Of a DNA stretch of 64,000 nucleotides, positions 28,827 through 37,539 are shown piece by piece. How positions within the stretch are numbered: position 1 is the first letter of the stretch; the number at the start of each line of letters is the position of its first letter. The stretch lies in assembly GCA_949298825.1 (NCBI GenBank), contig CASFYB010000001.1, positions 62,001-126,000 on the forward strand, in the 5' to 3' direction. Source of the stretch: an uncultured Helicobacter sp. (GTDB lineage Bacteria; Campylobacterota; Campylobacteria; Campylobacterales; Helicobacteraceae). Made by a program: the position numbers and the translations under genes. Below the pieces are notes generated by a model, which saw nothing but the letters and a program-made list of their open reading frames with translations, was not told the DNA's origin and ran no database searches.

Positions 28827-30076
28827 TGCAAGAAATATTTCAAAAATCTAAAGATAGATTCTTTGGTGAAGGCAAAGAAGCCTATGGCGGTCAGTATGTT
28901 CCAGAGATATTGCGCCCTGCGCTAAAAGAGCTAGAAAAAGCCTATGAGGAGATCTTCCCTTCCCAAGCCTTTCAAGATGAGCTAAAAGACTTGCAAGAAC
29001 ATTTCATCTCTCGCCCCACCCCACTTATCTATGCTAAAAATGCCTCAAAAATCCTCAATAATGATATCTATCTAAAATTTGAAGGTCTAGCCAATACAGG
29101 TGCTCATAAAATCAACAATGCCATTGGTCAGGTGCTTTTAGCCAAAAAAATGGGCAAGAAAAAAGTGATAGCAGAGACTGGTGCTGGGCAGCATGGACTA
29201 GCTACTGCCTGTGCTTGCGCTAAGCTTGAGATGGAATGTGAAATTTTTATGGGGGCTATTGATATAGCTCGTCAAAAGCCAAATGTATTTAATATGGAAC
29301 TTTTTGGTGCTAAAGTTAGAAGTGTGGAATCTGGATCTAAAACCTTGAAAGATGCAGTAAATGAAGCTCTAAGAGTATGGAGTGCAGAAAGTAAGGATAC
29401 TTTTTATGTGCTTGGCAGTGCGCTTGGCCCATACCCCTATCCAGATCTAGTACGAGATCTACAAAGCATCATCTCTAAAGAGCTAAAAACTCAAATCAAA
29501 TCTCAACTCAATGGATCACCTGACATAATGATCGCCTGTGTGGGTGGAGGGAGCAATGCTATTGGATTTTTTAGTGAATTTTTACAATCAGATATAAAAA
29601 TGATAGCTATCGAGGCAGGCGGCATAGGTGAGAATCTAGGAGAACATGCTAAAAGAATAAAAAGCAAGGATGCTAGCAGCGCAATAGCACAAGGCTATAA
29701 AAGCATATTCTTACAAAAAGATGCCCAAATAGCACACACTCATAGCATTAGCGCAGGGCTAGACTATGCTGGCATTGGACCGCAGCTAGCCCATTTAGCA
29801 CAAATAGGTCGCATTGACTTTATGAGCGCTAAAGATAGTGAAGTCCTAGAGGCACTTAGATTTTTTGCCAAAACTGAAGGTATCATCGCTGCACTAGAAT
29901 CTTGCCATGCATTAGCTGGAGCTATGGCTATAAGCAAAGAAGTGCAGCATAAAAAAATCATAGTCAATGTCTCTGGAAGAGGTGATAAGGATATTTTCAT
30001 CACAGCTAAACACATCGCGCCACATGCATGGCTAGATTTTTTAGAATCTGAAGTTAGGCAATTAAAAGGAATATAA
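28826..30076 (+). CDS. trpB: tryptophan synthase beta chain
   Basis: A 416-residue PLP enzyme. The PLP lysine is K95 in TGAHKINNAIG, and the phosphate loop GGGSNAIG and the AETGAGQHGLATA segment are intact. It condenses indole with serine. It has the length of TrpB1-type subunits that pair with TrpA, encoded directly downstream. Confidence 0.97.
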   Translation: MQEIFQKSKDRFFGEGKEAYGGQYVPEILRPALKELEKAYEEIFPSQAFQDELKDLQEHFISRPTPLIYAKNASKILNNDIYLKFEGLANTGAHKINNAIGQVLLAKKMGKKKVIAETGAGQHGLATACACAKLEMECEIFMGAIDIARQKPNVFNMELFGAKVRSVESGSKTLKDAVNEALRVWSAESKDTFYVLGSALGPYPYPDLVRDLQSIISKELKTQIKSQLNGSPDIMIACVGGGSNAIGFFSEFLQSDIKMIAIEAGGIGENLGEHAKRIKSKDASSAIAQGYKSIFLQKDAQIAHTHSISAGLDYAGIGPQLAHLAQIGRIDFMSAKDSEVLEALRFFAKTEGIIAALESCHALAGAMAISKEVQHKKIIVNVSGRGDKDIFITAKHIAPHAWLDFLESEVRQLKGI

Positions 30077-30838
30077 ATGAAAGAACGCATCACCAAGCCT
30101 TTAGATAAACCAGCATTAATGGGGCATATTATTGCTAATTTTCCAAATCATGAGCTTAGCTTGAGGGCAGCCAAGGGGATTATTTTAGGTGGAGCAGAGT
30201 TTTTGGAGATACAAATCCCATTTTCTGATTCTAATGCTGATGGCGTGGTGATACAAGAAGCCTGCCAAGATGTGCTTGAGGGTGATTTTCAATTGCATGA
30301 TGCTTTCAAACTAGTTAGGGATCTAAACTCTCATGGCAAGATCATCTTAATGACCTATGCTAATATCATCTTTAAATACGGAATAGAAAGATTTATACTA
30401 GAAGCCAAAAATGCTGGCAGCCATGGGCTTATTATCCCTGATCTGCCACTAGGAGAAGATGAGGGATTAAGAGAGAGTGCTAAAAAACATGATATTTTTA
30501 TCATCGAGCTTATCACGCCAAATATGCCAGAAGAAAGGATGAGAGAGATTATCCATCAAACTCCTTGTGAGATTCTTTATATTGTCGCTAGAAGTGGTAT
30601 TACCGGGGATAAAACAGCCATTGATCAAAGTATTTTAGACTATCTTAAAAAACTCAAAGAGCTTACCAATAAACGCTTAGCCATTGGTTTTGGCATACAA
30701 AGCTATGAGCAAGTCTCTATACTAAAAGACTATGCTGATATTATTGTCGCTGGCAGCTACTTTGTCACAGAGATAAAAAAAGATCCTAGCACAGAAGCAC
30801 TCAAGCTAAGCACAGAGAGACTAATGGGGCGAGTCTAG
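30077..30838 (+). CDS. trpA: tryptophan synthase alpha chain
   Basis: A 253-residue TIM barrel. Both catalytic acids are present in the segment FLEIQIPFSDSNADG, and IIPDLPLGE and SGITGDKT are typical. It cleaves indole-glycerol phosphate and channels indole to TrpB. It follows trpB immediately. Only CF, B and A are here; trpE, trpG and trpD are not in the window, so the organism must encode them elsewhere or lack them. It is convergent with mnmE with 1 bp between the stops. Confidence 0.96.
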   Translation: MKERITKPLDKPALMGHIIANFPNHELSLRAAKGIILGGAEFLEIQIPFSDSNADGVVIQEACQDVLEGDFQLHDAFKLVRDLNSHGKIILMTYANIIFKYGIERFILEAKNAGSHGLIIPDLPLGEDEGLRESAKKHDIFIIELITPNMPEERMREIIHQTPCEILYIVARSGITGDKTAIDQSILDYLKKLKELTNKRLAIGFGIQSYEQVSILKDYADIIVAGSYFVTEIKKDPSTEALKLSTERLMGRV

Positions 30839-30839
30839 A

Positions 30840-32201
30840 TTATTTCCCCAGACAAAACTCACCAAACATGTGAGTAAACATCTCATCCACATCATATGGA
30901 TGAGTAAGCAAAGCAAGAGTATCTAGTACCTCTTTGATATGATAAGAAAATAACTCTAACTCACATTTTAAAAGCTTATCTTTAGCCAAAAGCAATGCAT
31001 CTAAGATAGTCTTAATGATATTTATCTGGTATTCGCTAAATAAAAATACCTCTCCTTTAGGTATAGCAAAATCCTGCACCACCCTACTTAAAGCCTCTTT
31101 GAACTCTAAAATAAGTCCTAAATCATAAGCACTCACCTTTAAAACTTCCTGGGCCTTTAGATCTTTTTCTAAGATTTTAAAATCTATCTTTGATTCCCTA
31201 TCTATTTTATTAAATACAATAATTAGCCTTTGTTGATCATTAAGCCCTGAGAGATGTTGAATGATGGAGTAATCCTCCTTATCCAAAGCCTCTGAGGAAT
31301 CAAAAACTGCAATTATAATCTCACTTTCTTTAATCGCCTCAAGACTACGCTCAATCCCGATACCCTCAATCTTATCACGACTATCTCTAATGCCAGCTGT
31401 ATCGATGATTTTTACAACCTGACCATCAAGATTTAGACTAGATTCAATCACATCTCTTGTCGTCCCAGCTATATCAGAGACAATAGCCCTTTCTTGAGAT
31501 AAAAGCGCATTTAAAAGGGAGCTTTTTCCTACATTTGGCTTGCCAACAATACACAGACTAAGTCCTTCTAAAAATACATTTCTAAGGGTAGAAAATTCTA
31601 AAATCTCTTTAAATTTTGTATATAAACCCTCAATCTGACCAGAAAGACTATCTAGCGTGTCTTGTGGTATATCCTCATCGCTATAATCAATCATAACTTC
31701 AGAAAATGCCAATGCCCTCAAAAGCATCTCTCTAGAATCAGCTACAAAACTGCTCAATCTTCCTTTAAGCTGGGATGCTAAAAGCTTGCTAGCCTGCTCA
31801 CTCTGAGCCATAATAAGTCCAGATATAGCTTGAGCTTGAGATATATCAATACGACCATTTAAAAAAGCTCTTTTAGTAAACTCACCTGGAGTGGCCAAGC
31901 GAGCACCAAGCCTCAAAACAAGCCTCAAAATCAAATGGGTTAAAACCACACCACCATGGCATTGGATCTCACACACATCCTCACAAGTATAGCTCTTAGG
32001 CGCTGCAAAATACAATACTATCGCCTCATCAATAGCATCATTGCCATCATAAATAGAGCATAAATGTGCATAACGTGGTTTTAATGAAGTTTTATGCGTT
32101 AGAGCAAGCGTGATCTCAAGTGCCCTGCTCCCACTGATGCGCACAACACCCATCGCTCCACTACCAAGCGGAGTAGAAATAGCAGCTATTGTATCTTTCA
32201 T
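30840..32201 (-). CDS. mnmE: tRNA modification GTPase MnmE
   Basis: A 453-residue protein. The N-terminal folate-binding domain precedes a helical domain holding the G domain: G1 GKPNVGKSS, G2 AGTTRD, G3 DTAG and G4 NKID. It ends with the catalytic C-terminal motif FCLGK. With MnmG it installs cmnm5 groups at U34 of tRNAs. It overlaps the upstream jag gene by 4 bp and lies in the H. pylori-type cluster rpmH-rnpA-yidD-yidC-jag-mnmE. Confidence 0.97.
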   Translation of the reverse strand: MKDTIAAISTPLGSGAMGVVRISGSRALEITLALTHKTSLKPRYAHLCSIYDGNDAIDEAIVLYFAAPKSYTCEDVCEIQCHGGVVLTHLILRLVLRLGARLATPGEFTKRAFLNGRIDISQAQAISGLIMAQSEQASKLLASQLKGRLSSFVADSREMLLRALAFSEVMIDYSDEDIPQDTLDSLSGQIEGLYTKFKEILEFSTLRNVFLEGLSLCIVGKPNVGKSSLLNALLSQERAIVSDIAGTTRDVIESSLNLDGQVVKIIDTAGIRDSRDKIEGIGIERSLEAIKESEIIIAVFDSSEALDKEDYSIIQHLSGLNDQQRLIIVFNKIDRESKIDFKILEKDLKAQEVLKVSAYDLGLILEFKEALSRVVQDFAIPKGEVFLFSEYQINIIKTILDALLLAKDKLLKCELELFSYHIKEVLDTLALLTHPYDVDEMFTHMFGEFCLGK

Positions 32202-32863
32202 CTCATCATACTAATAAATACAAATTGCTCATTGTCTTCATTTTTTAGACAAATATAGCGCCCTGGATATAGCTCTCTAAGACGCTTTAGCGCGATCACA
32301 CCAAGAATACCACTAAGGTTTTTTGTCCTATATTCAGTGCTATTTAAAATTTCAGATTCAATGCTTTGGAGATACTGCTCAATAATCTCTTCTTGAATAC
32401 TTAGAAATTGGGCTACTTCAAGCCGGATATTATATCCATAAATAGGATTGATCCAGTTAAAAAGCAAATAAGAAAGAGCCTTATAGCGATATCCCTTTTC
32501 TCCTATAAGCAAGGCTGTATCCTTGCCATCCAAGTAGATTCTAATCGTTCCCTTATCATAGGGATCAACCTTTATCTTTTCTATCTCATAGGGCATAAAT
32601 GAAAGCATTTTGGATAACTCTTGTTGTATCATCAAACAATCAGAAATCATATTTTGTTTATCAAAAGAGACTTTAGAATTTCTGATAACAGGATGAGTTT
32701 TCTTTGATACAACACTAATAATAGCCTCTTTTTTTCCAATGCCCAAAAAGCCATTTGAAGGTTGCTGAATAATCTCATATGATAAATCCACTACAGAGCA
32801 ATTAAGCTCCTTTGAAGCAAGAATTATCGCATCCTGTAGGGTCTTAGCACTAAAGGTTTTCAC
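32198..32863 (-). CDS. jag: Jag/KhpB RNA-binding protein
   Basis: A 221-residue protein. The Jag N-terminal domain occupies about 1-50 (KTLQDAIILASKEL...GFLGIGKKEA). A KH-like domain follows at about 95-160 with LIGEKGYRYKALSYLLFNWIN, and a short R3H-like C-terminal part completes it. KhpB-type proteins bind RNA and influence cell division and envelope gene expression. Placement right after yidC (1 bp gap) is the classic arrangement. Confidence 0.9.
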   Translation of the reverse strand: MKTFSAKTLQDAIILASKELNCSVVDLSYEIIQQPSNGFLGIGKKEAIISVVSKKTHPVIRNSKVSFDKQNMISDCLMIQQELSKMLSFMPYEIEKIKVDPYDKGTIRIYLDGKDTALLIGEKGYRYKALSYLLFNWINPIYGYNIRLEVAQFLSIQEEIIEQYLQSIESEILNSTEYRTKNLSGILGVIALKRLRELYPGRYICLKNEDNEQFVFISMMR

Positions 32864-32864
32864 G

Positions 32865-34505
32865 CTAGTCTTTCATTTTTTCAGATGGCTTTTTATGTTC
32901 AGCTATTTCTCTTTGTTTTTTGCGCTCAAGCATGGCATTGATAGAAAGCTGCTGCAAGATCGTTAAGAGATTGTTCACCGTCCAGTATAGTACAAGGCCC
33001 GCTGGGAAAAATACCAAGAAAATAGTAAAGAATACTGGAAGCATCCTAAAAATTTTCTCCTGCATAGGATCACTAAAACCAGATGGCGTTAAACGCTGCT
33101 GAACATACATAGATACACCCATTAAAATAGGGAGGACAAAGAAAGGATCCATAGCTGAAAGATCGTGAATCCAGAAAATAAAATCTGCACTTTTCAGCTC
33201 TACAGAGTTATAAAGCACTCTATAAATAGCATAGAAAATAGGGATTTGGATAAGTAGTGGCAGACAGCCTCCAAGTGGATTTGCTCCATGCTTTTTATAT
33301 AGTTGCATCATATGCATTTGCAGCTTTTGAGGATCACTTTTATATTTTTCTTGCAATTCCTTCATCTTTGGTGTGATCTCTTTGATCTTTTGCATGCTCA
33401 CCATCCCCTTATAGCTAAGCGGATATAAGATAAGCTTCACAATAATAGTAAGTACGATAATAGCCCAACCCCAATTGCCAATATGGCTGTGCAAAAACTC
33501 TAGCAATAAAAATACAGGCTTGGCAAAGAAAGTGATAATCCCATATTCAATCACATGTGTCAAATCACCATTTATAGAATCAAGAAACTTATAATCCTTT
33601 GGTCCAATATAACCATAAAGCTCCAAATCTCCATTTGCATAAATATAAGGAGCAGGCTTTTTATCACTACTTGCATCTATTGCGACAGGGATGCCACCTT
33701 GCTTGGCAAAAAATAATGTCGTATAGTATCTATCCACGCTTGCAACAAACTTAGCAGATTCAAACTCTTGGGTTTGCTTTGCATCTCCATCTTCGATCTT
33801 TTCAATCTTATCATCTGCTTTTTGCAAAATCACACCATTAAAAGCATAATTCTCTTGATCTGTGATAGGATGCATACCATTGCTAAGAAAATAGGTTAGA
33901 TTTGGCTTATCAATCTCAATTTTTAAATCATATCTCAAGTCATTATAAAATGTAATAATCTTTTTGATACTCACATCACCTAGCTTTTGTGTAAGTATCA
34001 AAACTTCAGATTCTCTATCTAGGGTGATCTTCTCTTTAGATGCGCTATAAGGAGTACTAAAGGCCTTTTGATTGATCATCTCATCTTGGAATCTAAGCTC
34101 TAATGGATGCAATCCCCCTTCTTTAAATAATGCCAGTCTTTCCTTTGGTTCTGGCTTTTTCATCACTCCAAATAAGATTTTAACATGATCAAAAAAACCT
34201 AAATCTGTGGCATTACTGGTATATTTTTTATTTTTCAAATACACCTGAGAGATGCGTCCAAGTGCATCAACCTCAATATCAAAATCCTTAGATTCTATTT
34301 TTGAAATGATTAGATTGCTGTTTTCACTCTCTTGCTTTTGTGCACTCTTTGTTTCTATCTGTGGTGCCTTATTTTGTGATGTAGTTTCTAGGCTAGTTTG
34401 AGATGCTTGCTCTGAAGGTGTAACAAAATAATGGCTATATACCGCAATAAAAACAAATGAGACTGCAACAGCCAAAATTACACGCAAATTAGAATTATTT
34501 TTCAT
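32865..34505 (-). CDS. yidC: membrane protein insertase YidC
   Basis: A 546-residue Gram-negative-type YidC. An N-terminal membrane anchor is followed by a large periplasmic beta-supersandwich domain (about 60-325). The five-helix insertase core begins near GNWGWAIIVLTIIVKL and includes the cytoplasmic coiled hairpin KMKELQEKYKSDPQK and a Lys-rich tail. It inserts and folds inner-membrane proteins with or without SecYEG. It overlaps yidD by 4 bp. Confidence 0.96.
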   Translation of the reverse strand: MKNNSNLRVILAVAVSFVFIAVYSHYFVTPSEQASQTSLETTSQNKAPQIETKSAQKQESENSNLIISKIESKDFDIEVDALGRISQVYLKNKKYTSNATDLGFFDHVKILFGVMKKPEPKERLALFKEGGLHPLELRFQDEMINQKAFSTPYSASKEKITLDRESEVLILTQKLGDVSIKKIITFYNDLRYDLKIEIDKPNLTYFLSNGMHPITDQENYAFNGVILQKADDKIEKIEDGDAKQTQEFESAKFVASVDRYYTTLFFAKQGGIPVAIDASSDKKPAPYIYANGDLELYGYIGPKDYKFLDSINGDLTHVIEYGIITFFAKPVFLLLEFLHSHIGNWGWAIIVLTIIVKLILYPLSYKGMVSMQKIKEITPKMKELQEKYKSDPQKLQMHMMQLYKKHGANPLGGCLPLLIQIPIFYAIYRVLYNSVELKSADFIFWIHDLSAMDPFFVLPILMGVSMYVQQRLTPSGFSDPMQEKIFRMLPVFFTIFLVFFPAGLVLYWTVNNLLTILQQLSINAMLERKKQREIAEHKKPSEKMKD

Positions 34506-34888
34506 TCAATTTCCTTAAAAGATTTGATAACTAAAAATTTAGAGCAAAAATAAACAGAATCGAACTTAAAAGAATATCTAGCAAGTGGGATAAGCCAAAA
34601 ATCAATCTTAAGAAGTGGATAAAACCCTGGTGCAATCCTTTTTTTAATAACAGGATAATCAATCCCTCCATCATTTAGCTGATGGCAGCGTAAAAGTCTT
34701 AAGAAAATAAAATAACAAGCAAGCAATAAGGGCTGATTTTTTATCCTCCAGCGTGCATATTCAGAGCAAGAAGGATAAAAACGACAAGCCTTTGGTAAAA
34801 ATGGGGATAAAACCCTTTGATAGGCATTTAGAAGCATAAGGGCTAGAATCTTACATCTTTTTTTTGTTTGGCTGAAAAATGAAGACAT
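34502..34888 (-). CDS. yidD: membrane protein insertion efficiency factor YidD
   Basis: A 128-residue protein with the YidD core: NAYQRVLSPFLPKACRFYPSCSEYA (the CRFYPSCS signature), then LRLLRCHQLNDGGIDYP. It helps YidC-dependent insertion. The reading frame overlaps rnpA by 46 bp; an alternative start at Met18 (34837) would avoid the overlap, but rnpA/yidD overlaps are common. The C-terminal extension after about residue 80 is longer than the minimal family. Confidence 0.92.
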   Translation of the reverse strand: MSSFFSQTKKRCKILALMLLNAYQRVLSPFLPKACRFYPSCSEYARWRIKNQPLLLACYFIFLRLLRCHQLNDGGIDYPVIKKRIAPGFYPLLKIDFWLIPLARYSFKFDSVYFCSKFLVIKSFKEIE

Positions 34889-35178
34889 CTTAAAAATTCC
34901 TTTTCTAGCTCTAAGAAAGAAAGCTCCAAAACCTCTGCTCTTGGGACAAATACCAAAGATAGACCCTTGAGCCTTTGTATATGCATCCTACATAATGCTC
35001 TAAAACGTCGCTTGACCAAATTCCGCTTGCAAGCATTACCGACTTTTTTAGAAACGCTAAGTCCAACTAAAATCTCCTTTTGCCCTCCGCAAATGAAGAT
35101 CATAAAACCCTTAGCATAATATCTTTTTCCATTCTTATAAACAAAATCAAATTCTTGTTTATTTTTTAGCGTATCCAC
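34843..35178 (-). CDS. rnpA: ribonuclease P protein component
   Basis: A 111-residue basic protein with the RNR signature as CKRNLVKRRFRALCR (about 52-66), and the N-terminal LKNKQEFDFVYKNGKR. It supports RNase P RNA in removing tRNA 5' leaders. It starts with GTG, one base downstream of the rpmH stop, so translation is probably coupled. Confidence 0.95.
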   Translation of the reverse strand: MDTLKNKQEFDFVYKNGKRYYAKGFMIFICGGQKEILVGLSVSKKVGNACKRNLVKRRFRALCRMHIQRLKGLSLVFVPRAEVLELSFLELEKEFLRCLHFSAKQKKDVRF

Positions 35179-35179
35179 T

Positions 35180-35314
35180 TTATACTGCTAGACGTTTTCT
35201 ACCCTTAGCACGACGAGCAGCGATCACTCTGCGACCATTTTTTGTCTTCATTCTTGTTCTAAAACCATGAGTTCTTTTTCTGGGAGTATTGTGAGGTTGA
35301 TAAGTTCTTTTCAT
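35180..35314 (-). CDS. rpmH: 50S ribosomal protein L34
   Basis: A 44-residue, very basic protein beginning [18 protein letters not shown] and containing [21 protein letters not shown], the invariant L34 pattern. It heads the rpmH-rnpA-yidD-yidC-jag-mnmE run. The ATG is preceded by an AAGGA site. It is short but unmistakable. Confidence 0.98.
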   Translation of the reverse strand: MKRTYQPHNTPRKRTHGFRTRMKTKNGRRVIAARRAKGRKRLAV

Positions 35315-35396
35315 AGTTGGTCCTTAAAATAATTTAAAATAGAGATTATAACAAAATTTTAAAACTTTTAACAAACCCCGAAAAAACCATAGCTAA

Positions 35397-36236
35397 TCAA
35401 ATTTTTTCTATGGCTCTACAAACTTGTTGCACAATCCAATCTGGTGTTGATGCTCCAGCTGCTATACCACATAATTTTTTATCAACAAACCACTCTAGAT
35501 CTAAATCCTTTTCATCTTGCACTAAATAGCTATCCTTGCAAGCTAGCTGAGCGATATTTAAAAGCTGTTTTGTATTAGATGAGGTTTTGCCTCCTACAAT
35601 CACCATTACATCAACCTCACTACTTAGCTCTCTTACAGCCTCTTGATTATCAAATGTAGCATTACAAATAGTATTAAAAACACGTGCTTCATAGCAATGA
35701 CTAATTAAAAAATTTGCAATATCAAGAAACTTTTGAGTCTGCTTTGTAGTCTGAGAGATGAGTGCCACCTTTTTAGGAAGTCTATATCCGCTCTCAATAA
35801 GTTCTTTTAACTCTTCAAGGCTTGCCACTACAATAGGCTTGCTTACAGAATAGCTCATCACGCCCTTGATTTCAGGGTGACTAGCATCTCCAAAAATTAC
35901 AACCACATAACCTTTTTCGCTCATTTCTTGGGCTATTCTTTGAGGTTTAATTACAAAAGGGCAAGTCGCATCAGTGATCTTTACTCCTTTTTCTTGCAAA
36001 GTTTTTAAATCTTGCTTAGTGATTCCATGTGTACGAATAATCACATCTTGATTGGCTTGGACATCCTCTGTATTGTTTTGCACAAATACATTATAGCTAT
36101 CTTCTAAACGCTTAATCTCCCTCTCATTATGAATTAAAGGTCCAAAAGTAATTGCTCCTGGATTTCTTTCAGCCAATTTAATTGCTCTTTTAACTCCAAA
36201 ACAAAACCCATATTTTTTTGCTAATTTTATTTGCAT
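35397..36236 (-). CDS. ispH: 4-hydroxy-3-methylbut-2-enyl diphosphate reductase
   Basis: A 279-residue iron-sulfur enzyme. The three cluster cysteines are visible in YGFCFGVKRA (Cys12), DATCPFV and ICNATFDNQ. Family HGI and THG motifs surround them. It performs the last step of the MEP isoprenoid pathway. It overlaps aroA by 10 bp; the order pheS-pheT-aroA-ispH matches H. pylori. In H. pylori rpsA follows; here rpmH does, so synteny breaks downstream. Confidence 0.96.
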   Translation of the reverse strand: MQIKLAKKYGFCFGVKRAIKLAERNPGAITFGPLIHNEREIKRLEDSYNVFVQNNTEDVQANQDVIIRTHGITKQDLKTLQEKGVKITDATCPFVIKPQRIAQEMSEKGYVVVIFGDASHPEIKGVMSYSVSKPIVVASLEELKELIESGYRLPKKVALISQTTKQTQKFLDIANFLISHCYEARVFNTICNATFDNQEAVRELSSEVDVMVIVGGKTSSNTKQLLNIAQLACKDSYLVQDEKDLDLEWFVDKKLCGIAAGASTPDWIVQQVCRAIEKI

Positions 36237-37537
36237 CTACTATCCTTCAAGCTATATTTCTGCAAGATCTCTAAAAAATTAGGGAAAGAAATATCTACAC
36301 AAGAAAAATCCTCTATCTCCACGCCACACACAAGTCCTGCCACCCCAAAGCTCATAGCAATCCTATGATCGCCAAAGCTAGAAACCCTAGCACTATGCAT
36401 CCTGCCTCCAGATATCTCAAAACCATCTTCATATTCTATGCATTCTATACCCATTGCCCTAAGATTTAGCACAATAGCTTTGATTCTATCACACTCTTTT
36501 ACACGCAATTCTTTTGCACATCTCACCCTGCTCACTCCATTAGCACAAGCCATAGCGATACTTAGTGCTGGTATTTCATCAATCAACCAAGCGATATTTT
36601 CATCTAAATCCACACCCCTTAATTCCCCGTATTTTACATAAATATCACCTATGCTCTCATAAGTGCTTTCAGTTATCTGATAAGAGATTGTCGTGCCCAT
36701 CTTCTCAAGGACTCTAAAGGCCTCTAATCTAGTAGGATTTAACAATACATTTTTTAACAAAACTTCTGAATCTGGCAAAATAGCTGCTGCTAATGCTATA
36801 AAAAAGGCGCTTGAAGGGTCTGCTGGGATACGGAAAGAAAGAGGATTTAAAGCCTTCTCAAGAGGAGAGATTTTAATGCCTCCATCCTTTAAGACCAGAT
36901 TAGCACCCATACCAATAAGCATATTTTCACTATGATTTCTGCTTAACTCCACTTCAGAGAAAAATGACTCATTACTAGCATGTAGTCCAGCTAGGATCAT
37001 CGCACTTTTTACCTGCGCTGAAGCGATGTTGCTATGATAGTTAAAGCCCTCAAGCCTACTTCCTTCAATCCCTATGGGAGCAAAATTATCCTCCCTAGCC
37101 TTAATCTTTGCTCCAATATCTCTTAAAGGCTTTATTACTCTGCCCATAGGACGGATTTGCAAATACTGATCTCCACTAAGTATAAAACGTCCTTTTATGC
37201 CACTTAAAAGCCCGGTATAAAGCCTTATTGCCGTACCTGCATTACCGCAGTCTAAAATATCATTAGATTCTTTGATGCCTTTTGGCGGGATCAAAGTCAG
37301 CCTATTTGCAATACCATTTTCCCTAGCATCATCATATTTCACTTCAAGCCCTAAGGCTTGAGCAATTTTTAAAGAGTTTAGCGTATCTTGCGCATATAAA
37401 AAATTTTCTACATAGCTTGGTTTGTCACTTAAAAGTGCAAATATAGCACAACGATGAGAGAGTGATTTATCTGATGCGATATGATCTATCTCTCCGCAAA
37501 TCCGCTTTGCCTTAGTAATGGTTTGAAAAACTGGCAT
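36227..37537 (-). CDS. aroA: 5-enolpyruvylshikimate-3-phosphate synthase
   Basis: A 436-residue EPSP synthase. Substrate-binding features are present: SDKSLSHRCAI near the start, DCGNAGTAIRLYTGLL in the middle, and the late DHRIAMSF motif. It adds enolpyruvate to shikimate-3-phosphate on the way to chorismate, upstream of the trp genes in metabolism. It is 2 bp downstream of pheT. Confidence 0.96.
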   Translation of the reverse strand: MPVFQTITKAKRICGEIDHIASDKSLSHRCAIFALLSDKPSYVENFLYAQDTLNSLKIAQALGLEVKYDDARENGIANRLTLIPPKGIKESNDILDCGNAGTAIRLYTGLLSGIKGRFILSGDQYLQIRPMGRVIKPLRDIGAKIKAREDNFAPIGIEGSRLEGFNYHSNIASAQVKSAMILAGLHASNESFFSEVELSRNHSENMLIGMGANLVLKDGGIKISPLEKALNPLSFRIPADPSSAFFIALAAAILPDSEVLLKNVLLNPTRLEAFRVLEKMGTTISYQITESTYESIGDIYVKYGELRGVDLDENIAWLIDEIPALSIAMACANGVSRVRCAKELRVKECDRIKAIVLNLRAMGIECIEYEDGFEISGGRMHSARVSSFGDHRIAMSFGVAGLVCGVEIEDFSCVDISFPNFLEILQKYSLKDSRCK

Positions 37538-37539
37538 TA

